In this document: positions 1 through 10,865 of the stretch, in pieces
How positions within the stretch are numbered: position 1 is the stretch's first letter
How the letters are laid out: each line of letters starts with the position of its first letter
NCBI RefSeq assembly: GCF_000237925.1
Contig: NC_031497.1
Span: 18,901,705-18,965,704, forward strand
Length of the DNA: 64,000 nucleotides
Reading direction: 5' to 3'
From: Schistosoma mansoni
Taxonomy: Eukaryota > Platyhelminthes > Trematoda > Strigeidida > Schistosomatidae
Program-made: the position numbers and the translations under genes
Notes under the pieces: generated by a model
Database searches by the model: none
What the model was told of the DNA's origin: nothing
The model's input: the letters and a program-made list of their open reading frames with translations, nothing else

Positions 1-1900
1 TAACTCGCCTTCCTGATGTGGCACATCCTTTACAGACCTACAAGTCTTTCGCTGATTACTACTAACAGAAATAAGCTTGAAGGTCGGTTTATGATTACTC
101 GACCTACCAATACTTGAAGAATGAGACTGACAACTTACAACACTACGGTGTGAGAGCAGGTGACACTGCCGAACAGACCTACACATCGCATACTTATTCG
201 CAATTTTAGACTAACTCCACCTTTGAGCTCTACTGCGTTCAATTTGAACTACATGCTTACAAATTAACATTACATTAGAACTTTTTACCTAGTCAAATTT
301 GTATGACGACCAAGGGACAACTGAAGACGTTACATTTTCCAAGTTTTGTGTTGCTCCTTTGCACTGGTCAGTACGCAACTACGTACAGTTTGGTACATAA
401 CCTAACATCAGTATTACTAGACACTATTACAAAACCCATAATGCAACAAGATCAATCACCCACTAGAGTATTTGTCGTATATAATGTATATAAATATATA
501 TATCATGTTGCACTATACATTAAGATATTGACATTCATAATTTTTACCCAGTGATACCCTAAACATAGCTAGTTCGCTCTTATACCTATCTCGGAACCAA
601 CGTGCGCGAACATACCTATGATGGCTGAAACGAGTTTTTGTTTTCATATTCTATAGGTAAAAAATACCCGTAACAAAAATGTACATTTTATCAGAAATAA
701 TTCAGTGACACATCAATGCCAGGTCGGTGCGTTTCGCAGGAAGCCCGAGTTTATTCGCATTTAGCTTGGCCAGCATATCTGTCCTCATGAATATGGAATA
801 ACTGTCTAGAAATGGTGAACAACGATAGATCCGCAGTATGGGATACATAATGGACTATCAGGCGCACTTTCTAACGCAAAATAAAGAGCACTCAGTGAAA
901 AAATGCACTTGCCATCGATATCCGTAAAATACTTTACTGAGAATATCCACACACATAAATAAATAGGAATTGACGATAGCTGACTGCATTAGACAATCAT
1001 AAAATGATAAGCAATGCAATGACACGGCTTGATTCAGCTACAGTACAGATTGACTGCCCGACGCCTAAACCCGTTACTTCGTTTTACAACATGAACATAG
1101 TCATTGCAACAATGCCCATGAGAAACAGTATGTACTTCATACAAACAGGAATCATTTATGTGGGATACACTTGCCAAAATGTGTACGTTTCGAGGGACAA
1201 CCAAATCACACTAGTAGAGACCGGAAAAAAATGAAATCATGGATTCTCAATCATACTTGAGCTTAAGAACTGTAGGATGTTCAAGTCTTCCTATTTTAGA
1301 ATGGCTAACTATAGAAGAACGACAAATCACCGTTTATAATCAAGCAGATCTGGACATATGCGTGCTGATTGCATAAAATCAATATTGCAATCCGACCACT
1401 TACTGTGACACTACTGCGCACGTGCCGAGCGAAGGCGAAAGACTAACCATAACACAAACAGAACACGAAATAGATGACGTCAATAAATCTTGGGTCAGTG
1501 GACGCTCATAGCAGAAATTCGAGACGCGTTGATCTGGCAATGACAGGAAATTTATTCTAGAGAACAAGAAAATTTGTAGTTACGTTGTACTAATATCAAC
1601 CAATCAGTGCATGAGAATGCATGATGACTAAGAACTATAATGCATTGTATCCTGGCTTGTACAGGGATCTAGAAACATTTAATTTACCAGTTTTAGGTAA
1701 ACGTTGCAGCTACTTTAGTAACGGAGTTTTTCACAAACCTATTGTTCTTATACGATATCGGATGTAAACTTGATCAATCACAGTGCAAATAAACGCAATG
1801 AAGTAGCATATAAAAGGATCGACTCTATGACATTAAAATTTACAGCGACATGAACTCAGATCACCCATGAATTTAAAATACAAGCATCTTAACCGTACTT
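1..1900. other. Unassigned intergenic sequence
   Basis: No reading frame here shows a recognisable protein. The longest open frames (about 83 codons from 303 and 76 codons from 1004, plus strand) have no domain-like pattern and are interspersed with AT-rich stretches. The part nearest RPLP2 holds that gene's 3' flank. I see no tRNA or repeat family shared with the rest of the window. Confidence 0.4.
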
Positions 1901-1902
1901 CA

Positions 1903-1908
1903 TTTATT
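1903..1908 (-). terminator. Polyadenylation signal of RPLP2
   Basis: AATAAA on the minus strand, about 11 bases after the RPLP2 stop codon. The 3'UTR would therefore be very short. Assigned by position and motif only. Confidence 0.6.
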
Positions 1909-1918
1909 TTCAAGTGTA

Positions 1919-2294
1919 CTAATCAAAAAGCCCAAAGCCCATATCTTCTTCAGATTCGGACTCTTCCTTGACCTCCACCTTTGCAGGCTTGACATCTGCT
2001 TGCGGGGCTTCAGTCTTAGCTGGTGCTGCCGAAGAAGGTGCAGCAGAGACAACAGCACAGGCTGATGGCATGGAGGACAACTTCTTGGATCCTTCAGCAA
2101 TCAGTTGTGGGATATCTTTGCCAGACAACGAAGACAACAGCTACAAAGTTAACTTATAACTGCCAGCTTACTTTTTCGAGTCTCTCAGAATCATGCTCAA
2201 TGCCAACAGAGTTTAGGACAGTCTTGATATCATTTTCAGTAGGCGTCTCTTTACCACCTAACTGACAGAGTAGAAACGCAGCCAAGTAACGCAT
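1919..2294 (-). CDS. RPLP2: 60S acidic ribosomal protein P2
   Basis: P2 is the acidic stalk protein of the large ribosomal subunit; it dimerises with P1, binds P0 and recruits elongation factors in the cytosol. Two exons on the minus strand: 2172-2294 (starts [14 protein letters not shown], 41 codons) and 1919-2140, joined across a 31-base GT-AG intron (2141-2171), total about 114 residues, the usual P2 length. The N-terminal helix region (residues 1-60), an Ala/Pro/Lys hinge and the universal acidic tail ending [15 protein letters not shown] are all present. The start is the only ATG that gives the conserved MRY N-terminus. A possible AG acceptor lies five bases upstream (2300-2301), so the message may be trans-spliced or have a 5'UTR intron; that is inference. 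AATAAA lies just past the stop. The tail is MGFGLFD. Confidence 0.96.
2141..2171 (-). other. 31-base intron of RPLP2
   Basis: Starts GTAAGC and ends TTTGTAG on the minus strand, phase 0 between ...SERLEK and LLSSLSGKD.... Introns of this size near the 5' end of genes are characteristic of schistosomes. Confidence 0.92.
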
Positions 2295-4240
2295 CACGCC
2301 TGAAATTCACTAATTCCGCGACTGACTGTTAGACAGAAAGTAACAAAACAAAAGGTTCAATAATTTGTGAATCCTTATGGTAATACTCATACGGCGAACT
2401 CTGTTGATTGAAGTACGAGGTCTGTATAATGCATAAGAATACTCGACCTAAAATTGAAACTTTGCTAAAGAGTGAAAGAAAACTTCATGTTAAGGATGTT
2501 AGACACAAATCCCGTTAAGTCATACGACCTATTTTTGGATCGAGATTGGGGCTTGAACTCCGGGGGTAAAACGCCATAGATATGTGCCAATCCCTTTCTG
2601 CCATATTAAGATTTGTCTGGTTTTCTAAATAAGTCTAAAGGGCCAATAAGACATGACTGAGCCCTAACTAAATCATCCAGCAGTTGGGTCACTGAATATC
2701 GAACGATTTACCGATCGCATTCAAGGTCAAGAGTAATCAACGGGGCATCGATCGACTGCGCACCAAGAAGTGGCCCATGAACCCGTTCTTACGAATGTAT
2801 TTCTGTTATAACGTTGCTTGCATTATATGGTCATCAAAGTAGCCATATTATCTGGATACGACTAAAGAATGGTCTACGTTAGACATTAACCGTAATAATT
2901 GACTTCGACGTCAGTTGGTTGGTCGAGCCTTTCTCGTTGAACCCGAGTAGTCCTTCAGTCATTAACACAGATCACCTTCGTTGGTGATCTACAAGTAAGC
3001 CAGTAGACACGTTACAGTAGCTAGTTACTAGGTGAAAAAACCTGTACTCTGTGGAAACGTTATTGACAAATTGATTTTAAAGTGTTGAAAAGCCGTGATG
3101 TAGTCAAAAGAACAGGGCACTAATCTTGTTCGCATTTGCTCATTAACGCCATATACTTTATCGCAAATTGGTGTTAAATAAAGTGACCAGATGAGATACA
3201 TTCATTAATCTTTGAGTGAACCAAGAGTCAATAGCATAAAGGTGACTGCTATTTTTTGAGCTTCCCTGAGGTGTGAGTACCCTTCCAAATGAAGGCTTGT
3301 TGCCTGTACATAGTTTTCTAATTTTTATCTCATGATGGCTGTGTTAAGTTTAACTTACGTATTTTCATGCATACATTTCATGTATCAGAGCTTCCTCGTT
3401 TGTTATCACAGTGACAGTACTTCGTTGGCTCTCTATATTCAAGTACATTATGCTTATTTTTCGGTTGCTATTAATATGCTATCTATAGATTCTGTGCTTG
3501 GACCAACTTAATATCGTTTGAGTTTTTAATAATGCCACTCATATCTAACTTATCATTCCTTTTTGGTGAATATCACAGTGAATTATCAGCTCTTAATTGT
3601 TCCTATGGTAGCTGGTTACTTTTGTTCTGTTTCAAAGAGAAGAAATGGGTTCCCTTTTTCTAAGTAGCGTTAATTATTCTTTGCGGGTCATATTTTGTAA
3701 CGTTTTTGCACTTCTTCATAACTATTACTTCACATATTAATTTCTCAGTTTTTAAAAAATTTAACCTATTTTTTCGATAGGACGTCGTTCCTTGCTTAAT
3801 CGGAACACCGTTTTCTAGTTCACATGTAATCAGTTTGTATTCATAAAGACTAAGAGGTTAGTTGTCTTACAGTCTAATTGTACAGTGTTTCTATGATCGG
3901 CGATTGTTCTCTTTAAAGAAAAGATTGTTCAAATGTACTTTGTTTTTATCTACATTTACTTTTACAGTATCGCTTCTGCATTGTTTTTAATCCCTCTCTG
4001 TTATTACACAAAAATTTTTAATTATGACTATATGATATGTTTAGACAAGTGGTGAGTCGCTGAACATTCAACGACACAGAACTCCTGGAATCCTTGGAAC
4101 TTTGTATTTCGCACCCAGCACTTAGCACATGATCTAATGCTTCAGTAAGGTCATGTAGACTACGTCCACTAATTACCCTTGCCTAACCCCTGTTTGCAAG
4201 TATTAAGATTGTCATTCATGTTAGACTCTTTCCAAAGCTG
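2295..4240. other. Intergenic, no gene seen
   Basis: AT-rich, no coding frame of note on either strand. The stretch around 2550-2620 loosely resembles worn SINE sequence but is too diverged to place. It includes the presumed RPLP2 promoter side, in which I cannot single out a motif. Confidence 0.4.
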
Positions 4241-4249
4241 TGCTGTAAT

Positions 4250-4312
4250 GCATGTACATCCATCTGACGAGTCCCAAACAGGACGAAACGTGTGTCCTGG
4301 ATTCCACTGCTA
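4250..4312 (+). ncRNA. Hammerhead ribozyme (schistosome type), conserved core kept
   Basis: The hammerhead core is present in order: CTGACGA at 4264-4270, helix II GTCC/GGAC at 4271-4274 and 4281-4284, GAAA at 4285-4288, and the cleavage triplet GTC at 4294-4296. Helix I can form between ATCCA (4258-4262) and TGGAT (4298-4302); helix III is very short, as in the known Schistosoma mansoni satellite hammerheads. The downstream run attccactgctagccac matches the part that follows the ribozyme in those repeats. Such ribozymes cut their own transcript 3' of GUC. It sits directly upstream of the RTE endonuclease frame, so it may be the 5' end of that LINE or a separate repeat beside it. Confidence 0.85.
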
Positions 4313-5140
4313 GCCACTATACATCTTTGCTTACCATATTTAAACTCTGCCCTCTTAGTCGAAAGAAGAATTATGAAGCCTCATGATGAAAGCCAAGATT
4401 CTTCTGAAGTCACGAGGCCGATACCCCTTTTAACAACCAGAGCAACAGTTTTCCTAGGTACACGGAACGTCAGGACAACGTAGGAGACCGAGATAACCCG
4501 TCAAATGGCAACGGAAATGAGGAGACACAAATTGGTAGTACTTAGAATCAGCGAAACCCATTGGACACAAGCTGGACAACAAAGGCTAGGTACGAGAGAG
4601 ATGCTGCTGTACTCTGGTCACGAAGGGGAAAATGCTCCACACACTCAAGGAGTTGCTCTGATGCTGTCCAGAGAAGTACGAAATGCACTTGTAGAGTGGG
4701 AACCTCTCGGACACAGGATAATCAATGCATCATTCAAAACAAAGAAGGAGGGGATCACAATGAGTGTTATCCAATGTTATGCGCCCACCAATGATAGCAA
4801 CGACGACATTAAAGATCAGTTCTACTCGGGGCTGCAATCAATCATAGCTAAATGCTCAAGAAAGGACCTCACCATCCTGATAGGAGATCCAAATGCTAAG
4901 GTCGGGTTGGACAACACAGAATATGAAAATACAATTGGACGACATAGACTAGGAGAAAGAAATGAAAATGGGGAGAGATTTGCAAATCTAGGTGCATTCA
5001 ACAAATTGGTTATAAGAGGCACAATTTTTCCGCACAAACATATACACAAAGCTACGTGGATCTCCCCGGACCACACCACAGAGAACCAGATAGATCATAT
5101 TTGTACCAACAAAATATTCTGGAGGATTCCGAAAGCATAA
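4313..5140 (+). mobile_element. RTE-clade (SR2-like) LINE, 5' end with endonuclease domain
   Basis: A LINE fragment encoding the apurinic/apyrimidinic-type endonuclease that nicks target DNA for target-primed reverse transcription. The main open frame is 4505-5140 (211 codons). Endonuclease landmarks in order: TRNVRTT (about 4455, with an in-frame stop soon after), ISETHWTQAGQQRL, VIQCYAPTN, ILIGDPNAKVG (family GD.NAK), and WISPDHTTENQIDHIC. The copy stops after the endonuclease; no reverse transcriptase follows. Loss of the 3' part is unusual for LINEs, which are usually truncated at the 5' end, so a later deletion or rearrangement is likely. It is a decayed pseudocopy. Confidence 0.85.
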
Positions 5141-7010
5141 AACAGTTATTGTACCGCGCCCGTACACGTGGACAGTCGTATTACCTGTATGCAGACTATA
5201 AGAAACAGTCAGTTCACTTTAGCTGTAAAGATTGAAGTAAGGATATATAAGCTAAATGGATTTTATGGATTTACATTGTAGTGCTGAGTATTTAAGTTCC
5301 ATTCAAGTCTGACAACTACCATTTTTCTACACTTTCTACAAGGGGTGACTCGAGAATTCACACTACTTTGAACCAGATAATTTAAGACTAAGAATCAATT
5401 CCCGAAGTATCAACAAACTTACTCTTCATAAATTCAGTGACACCAAAAGGAAAACAGCTGTGAGGGCACAACATCGAAGGATTCAGAGTCTGCAGAAAAT
5501 GTATACATAACCACTCTATCTGTGGGATGAATATACACAGTACACATTTTTAAGGAATCCGCTCATCCAGATATAACTCTTGAGTTATATATTTTTACTG
5601 TACAAGGGATATTCATTTCTTGAAACATGTTCACAGAAGAGAAACTAGTCAGGCTAAAAAACAGGTCTTACTCAGTTAGCTTCGAAGGAGGAGAAGGTAT
5701 ATGATCATGACTACCTTATAATCCCATTAGTTCATCCCACACGAGTTGACCACGGAAACGTTTCAGTAACAAGTGACACTTGGGCGGATACTCATTGAAG
5801 ATAAAATGGAAAAAAGCCATACATAAATCCGTGAAAAAGTTTTATGTGTTCGGATTGATGAGCAACAAAACTCTCAATAGAAAGCTAACTTGATAGCAAC
5901 TGTTGAATCTTTCAGAAGACGACTTGCTGATTACTTGAGCTCTACAAGTACTTTGCGTAATTACTCTATATATCGCTTTCCTATCATTTCTTTAATGGAT
6001 CAAATTGTTCTGCCCCCCCTCAACTTCCACAAGGAATATAAAAAGATCATACCTTTCTGTAAGCAAGAGCGCACTAAGAATTACAATGGCTCAGACTTCA
6101 AAGAATTAACAATTCACTACTTCTGAGGCTAGTCTGAAATATTTCCATAGGCTCATGGTCACATAGAAACCTAGATATCAGTGGACCTGCGTCATCAAAA
6201 GGCTTAACTCTGAAGATCCTACCAGCTTAGAAATGCCGGAAATCCTTCGTGCCAATTTCATCGCTCAATTATGATGGGAGCTTACAAGTGGGTGACATTG
6301 TCTTAGTCTAGTGACAGCTAATGGTTTGATAGACGTCCGTCTTAATCTCATGTTAGCGTTGTGGAAAATGAAATTCAAGAGTCCTGGAGAGCCGCCAGGG
6401 TGTAACAGTCTCTGCCTCCAAATCCCTGGAATGTGCATAGAGACCACCAATACATCGCAGTGTTAACTGTTCAGGCATTCACTAGAGTCACAGCAGGTTC
6501 CCAAAGTATGAAAAAGCCTCTCTCTACATTATTCAAAGGACGGAAAGGGTCAGATTATTGCAGACTTGCTGCCCTGATTCTGAAAGTGTTGAACGTTGTG
6601 GGGAGGCTTGTCAATGATTGAACGAAGAAATACTTGAGCAGAAATAAAATACTTGTTATGACTCAATGGAAATTCAAGAGGCAGTACACACAAGTCCGAT
6701 TTCCTACCAACTTGAAACAGATGGACACACCGTTGGAACCGACAGGTACTGAACCATATAATATTCTCCAAATTTGCAAAAACATTCCACAGTTTATCAT
6801 ATGCAATCCTGGAGAAATTTGCTAAGATAGATTTCTCTGATCCGCTTCTATATAGCGTTACACTTTCGAAACCTTACATTGTCTATTTCTCGTTTCGATT
6901 ATCAGCTTGTCCTGATCTCGTGCTCATATTTTTGTTGTCAGTTGTTTTCGTTTTTACAAGTAAACACATTTTGTGTGCTTATTGACTGGCCGACTGAATC
7001 TCTCTCATGT
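5141..7010. other. Intergenic, no gene recognised
   Basis: Contains only short open frames. One plus-strand frame near 5890 begins with a pattern like VESFRRRLADYL, which resembles the last residues of some LINE reverse transcriptase frames, but it is too short to assign. The stretch 6250-6830 has several overlapping short frames and no recognisable domain. Confidence 0.35.
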
Positions 7011-7014
7011 TCTT

Positions 7015-7420
7015 TGCCAATGCAGATGATGTGACCTTCTTTTCCTAACACTCCCCCAGTATTCTAGGTACCCTTAGGCTAAACGCAAACATTCCAAAGC
7101 CTGACAGCTACACCTGATTCCGATGCCAACTGGAGAATAGTATGTTTCGGGCTATGGTACAAAGCACCGACACGGGTCGAAGGGTCTCGATATTGAAAGC
7201 TCCACACAGAGCCTTTTTATGCCCACTTCTACTCCTGAATTTCACCGGCGAATTTCTAGACATAACTAACTTATCGACCTTCATTTACTTTGGCATCGCG
7301 AAAATGTGAAGGTCCATAGAGGACGAGAGGAATTCAATAAAGCTACAGAAGTACCTTGAAATGACAATGTTTCTTAAACATGCGATTTTTGAAGCGAACA
7401 GGCAATAACTTAGGAGACTT
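7015..7420 (+). mobile_element. Decayed LINE reverse transcriptase fragment (possible)
   Basis: The plus strand reads NADDVTFFS near 7020, like the F/YADD box of LINE reverse transcriptases. About 250 bases on comes TGEFLDITNLSTFIYFG, like the LEDV.SFTYLG motif downstream of it in RTE and related LINEs. Stops interrupt the frame. The clade cannot be fixed. Confidence is low because only two short motifs agree. Confidence 0.4.
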
Positions 7421-8199
7421 TCACCAAACACTTAACATTTGGATAGTGTCAATAGAAGCCGACGTCAGAACACAATTGGAGGGAAGTAGCTAGGTTATTT
7501 ACGCTTGTCCGCTTTAAAAATCCTCCCAGTCTCCATATTAAATATATTATTCTATCCCCAGCTCCAATGGGTCATTTGAATGTTTCCACAAACAACCACT
7601 GACTTCGTGATATAATGAGTCGGTATGGATAATGATGCAATTTTGGCTTAAGATCCCATGGATTAGGGAGTCATATTATGACACGTTCACAACATTTGAT
7701 GAAGTTAAGAGGTAGCTCAGCAAAATGTCATATTATGAACATTCGGTCAAACACAGCACAGATAATTTACGTTCTTTATGTTAAAACTCCCCTAATTGTC
7801 TTCACAAAGCTCGTTTTAAAACCTTTAACCATGCAAAAACCTGTAAGATAGTTGAAGTTGCAGCGAAGGAGCTGCCAAAGTGAATCCGATTCCGCATTTT
7901 ACATGAAGACAGGTCGATAAATTTACCTCAGAACCGTCTCTTGAAAACATACTCACGACCTCACTCTGAAGACTAAAACTTTGCTGCTCCCCCTCTTTGA
8001 AAGAAATATAAGACTCGCTTATCAAGCATAAAACGGGTAACAAAGTGGATGAGGAGGCTGAGAAGCAAATCTCACGAAGATACACTCCGACACTTGGGAC
8101 TGTTCCCCTTGAACTGTAGGAGAGAAATAGGTCAACTGAAAATACCACACATATAAAAGGTGTTCTAAAGCATTCCAATAAGAACATCATACTAGAGCA

Positions 8200-8430
8200 T
8201 CTCCGTCATGCTCCTCAAGGCAATCTTCAAATGATTGCAGAAAAAAGAGCGAAAATCCAGGAAGGTCCCGCATTTTCTCATTGAGAGCCCCATACGCTAT
8301 GAATGCTCGCGCGGCCAAAACTAACATACCACCCTCAATGGATAGTTTCAAGAGGGGATTTACTAATCACGTACGAAACATTGAATTACCATCTGTAACC
8401 CGGACCATGTGTACCTGATGCATGTCTCGT
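8200..8430 (+). mobile_element. LINE 3' coding end, CR1-like (possible)
   Basis: The plus strand encodes a segment containing APYAMNARAA and then MDSFKRGFTNHVRNIELP before a stop. A ...SFK..L..H pattern is common at the C-terminal end of CR1/Jockey-like reverse transcriptase frames. Sequence upstream (7825-8190) is open only on the other strand and gives no recognised protein. Confidence 0.35.
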
Positions 8431-8639
8431 AACTTATTATTACTTATATCAAATACTGTCAGCTCACTTTCTATGGGCTTCATTTACCTGTTATTTCCAC
8501 ATTTAAGGATCCTAACGTTGTTCATATTGCTCATAAACTAACTTATCTACTTACATGTTCTAACAATCGTCTTGTAGCTCTTTGCCATCCTAATCTTCCT
8601 TTATTATTTTTACATTACAACTAACCAAACTCCGGTCTT

Positions 8640-9380
8640 GTAAAGTAAGCACTGCTGATTCCAGAAACCCCACTGCCGTGAAACAGGTACACGCACACAG
8701 TCCTTCTCAGTTTCTATTCATCCTATTCGTGTCTTCTTCCGATTCACGATACAGCGTGTTATTTGGCCTTCCTCTTTTCCGCTTCCCTCCGGATTTCAAG
8801 TTAGGGATTGCCTCGTGATGCAGTTTGGTGATTTCCTAAATGTATGTCCTGTCCACTTCCGACGTCCTTTCCTAATTTCCTCTTCAGATGGAACTTGGTT
8901 TGTTCGCTCCCACAATAGGCTGTTACTAATGGTATCCGGTCGATGGATATTCAGTATTCTACATAAACACTTGATTGTAAATACTTGAACCCTCTTGAAA
9001 ATGGCTGTAGTAGTTCTCCACGTTTCAACTCCGTACAGTAGGACTGTCTTGACGTTCGTATTCAAGATTCTTACTTTAATGTTGGCTTACAGACAGTTGG
9101 TTTGAGTTCCATATGTTCTTCAATTGTAGAAATGCTGTCCTTACTTTGCCAATCCCTACCTTTACGTCTGCATCAAACCGTCCACATTCATCGATGATGC
9201 TGCTGACCAGCTACGTGAAAGATTCCACGTGTCCCAGGGATTCGCCACCAAGCGTGATTAGCTTGGTGTTCTCCCTGTTGTATTTGAGGATCTTGCCTTT
9301 CCCTTTATGTATGTTGAGGCATGCTGATGCACAGGCTTCTACTACACTGATTGATTTGAGTTGCATTCGTTAGTGTGTAT
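8640..9380 (-). mobile_element. RTE-clade LINE, 3' part of the reverse transcriptase frame
   Basis: Minus strand. Reading from 9375 down, the frame gives SACLNIHKGKGKILKYN, the SFTYLVSSIIDE motif, then [19 protein letters not shown] (LLYG.ETW motif), RRPDTISN-like and [12 protein letters not shown], the C-terminal landmarks of the same RTE family as the copy at 4.3-5.1 kb. The longest open piece is 8796-9065. The copy is 5'-truncated, as expected for target-primed integration, and is broken by frameshifts and stops near 9070-9110 and after 8796. Open frames on the plus strand here are antisense shadows. Confidence 0.8.
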
Positions 9381-10865
9381 GAGACAAAATATTTACTTTG
9401 AAGAGGTTAAAAAAATTCAAAAAGGGTCTGGGTAGCATAAAAAAGAGTGAATGCAGAAAAGCTGTATATATGAGCTAGTCAGAACACCCTGAACAGAAAA
9501 AATTGAATACCACTAACCACATCTTGATAACTGCTTATTAACAAGTAATTTGGACCATATGTCTATTCAACCTGTTGGTGTTACATTTAGTTTTATTCCT
9601 ACAAAAATTTGTTTTAATGTTTTAACATCGCAACTATGCATTTAAATTTTATAATCTTACATAAACTTTAACGTTTTAACAAACTTTTCAATTACGGATA
9701 ACGAAAATGATCGACATAGATATTGTTACCAATGTTTGACTTGACGATTTCAAATAAACTGAGTATTGAGTAGATTGTCAATGATAAAAGTGATGATATA
9801 TATTTGCAATATACCAATGAGTAGAAACTTGAATTGTGCGACATTTCGTGGCTCAGTGTAAGACAATTCTTCAGTGAATAAATAAGTAAACAAATTAACA
9901 TATCTTTAGTATTTCACTGAAATCATGAACCAATATAAGCTAAACTACAGTTGGGATTATGGGAGTGCCGTTTCGTTTTAGTATAATATTCCTCGTAAGC
10001 TGGAGACAAACCAAGGATCTTCGGTCCCGCGAACGAACACTTAGCCCTTAGACCACTGAGGTTGCATCCATTGGCGTTAATGTTTAATGTGTGTTAAGTA
10101 GTAGACACAGACTACATTTATGCGCTAAATTGTAATTACCCATAACATAAAGGTACACGTAAACGTGCACTCATCATTTTTTTTCATTATTAGCCTTTCA
10201 CATTATCCACATCTTACCATCCAATATTTTCTCTTTTTAACAAAATCAACATCTGAATATGTAATGAAGTAAACGAACACACAATTATGGTCATTTAGAG
10301 TAACCTGAATTGAAATCAGTCAGTTGAAATAAACTTATAAATTTAAAGAAAGTAATACAATCGAACTAAGAGAGAGTTGCAAGAATGATGAAATAAAATG
10401 AGTGTACCGTCACCATGGTAAAGAAATATTGATTACTGTCTCCTTTTTGGACACAAGTACGAATTAAGGAGTTTGATGAATATCGCTTCGGGAAATTTAA
10501 GAACATTAGGGTTTGGTTGTCGATAGACGATTTTGAAAAACTCCAGTCTATGAATCTGATTTCTTATTTCAAAGAGCATATACTTGGATTAGCTTTTGGT
10601 CTAGATTTATTTGTTAAATTTTATTATCTTAAATATTATTGCTAAATTGTTGGTGAAAAATAATGGAGTTCTATACAATTAAGGCCATGGTAGCGATAAT
10701 GATAAGATGTACTTGTTTTGTACGCACAACAAAAACTGATCAAGATTCAATCTGAATATTAACAACAGGATAATAATGATATATCCTAATAAATGTTTCG
10801 GAATCTACTGTTGTATGTGGTATCCATTTTCACTCATTTTTCTAATTTATTAGAATTTTATCTAC
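9381..10865. other. Intergenic, no gene; worn SINE fragment near 10 kb
   Basis: Mostly AT-rich non-coding sequence. At about 10000-10090 a short stretch contains agaccactgaggttgcatcc and ttggcgttaatgt, matching the head of the tRNA-related hammerhead SINE in minus orientation, heavily worn and without the ribozyme part. Nothing else is recognised. Confidence 0.4.

Noticed and set aside
1968-2265. Two plus-strand frames over RPLP2
   Set aside because: Antisense shadows of the P2 exons.
7825-8190. 121-codon minus-strand frame with hydrophobic start
   Set aside because: No recognised domain, and it lies antisense to probable LINE sequence.
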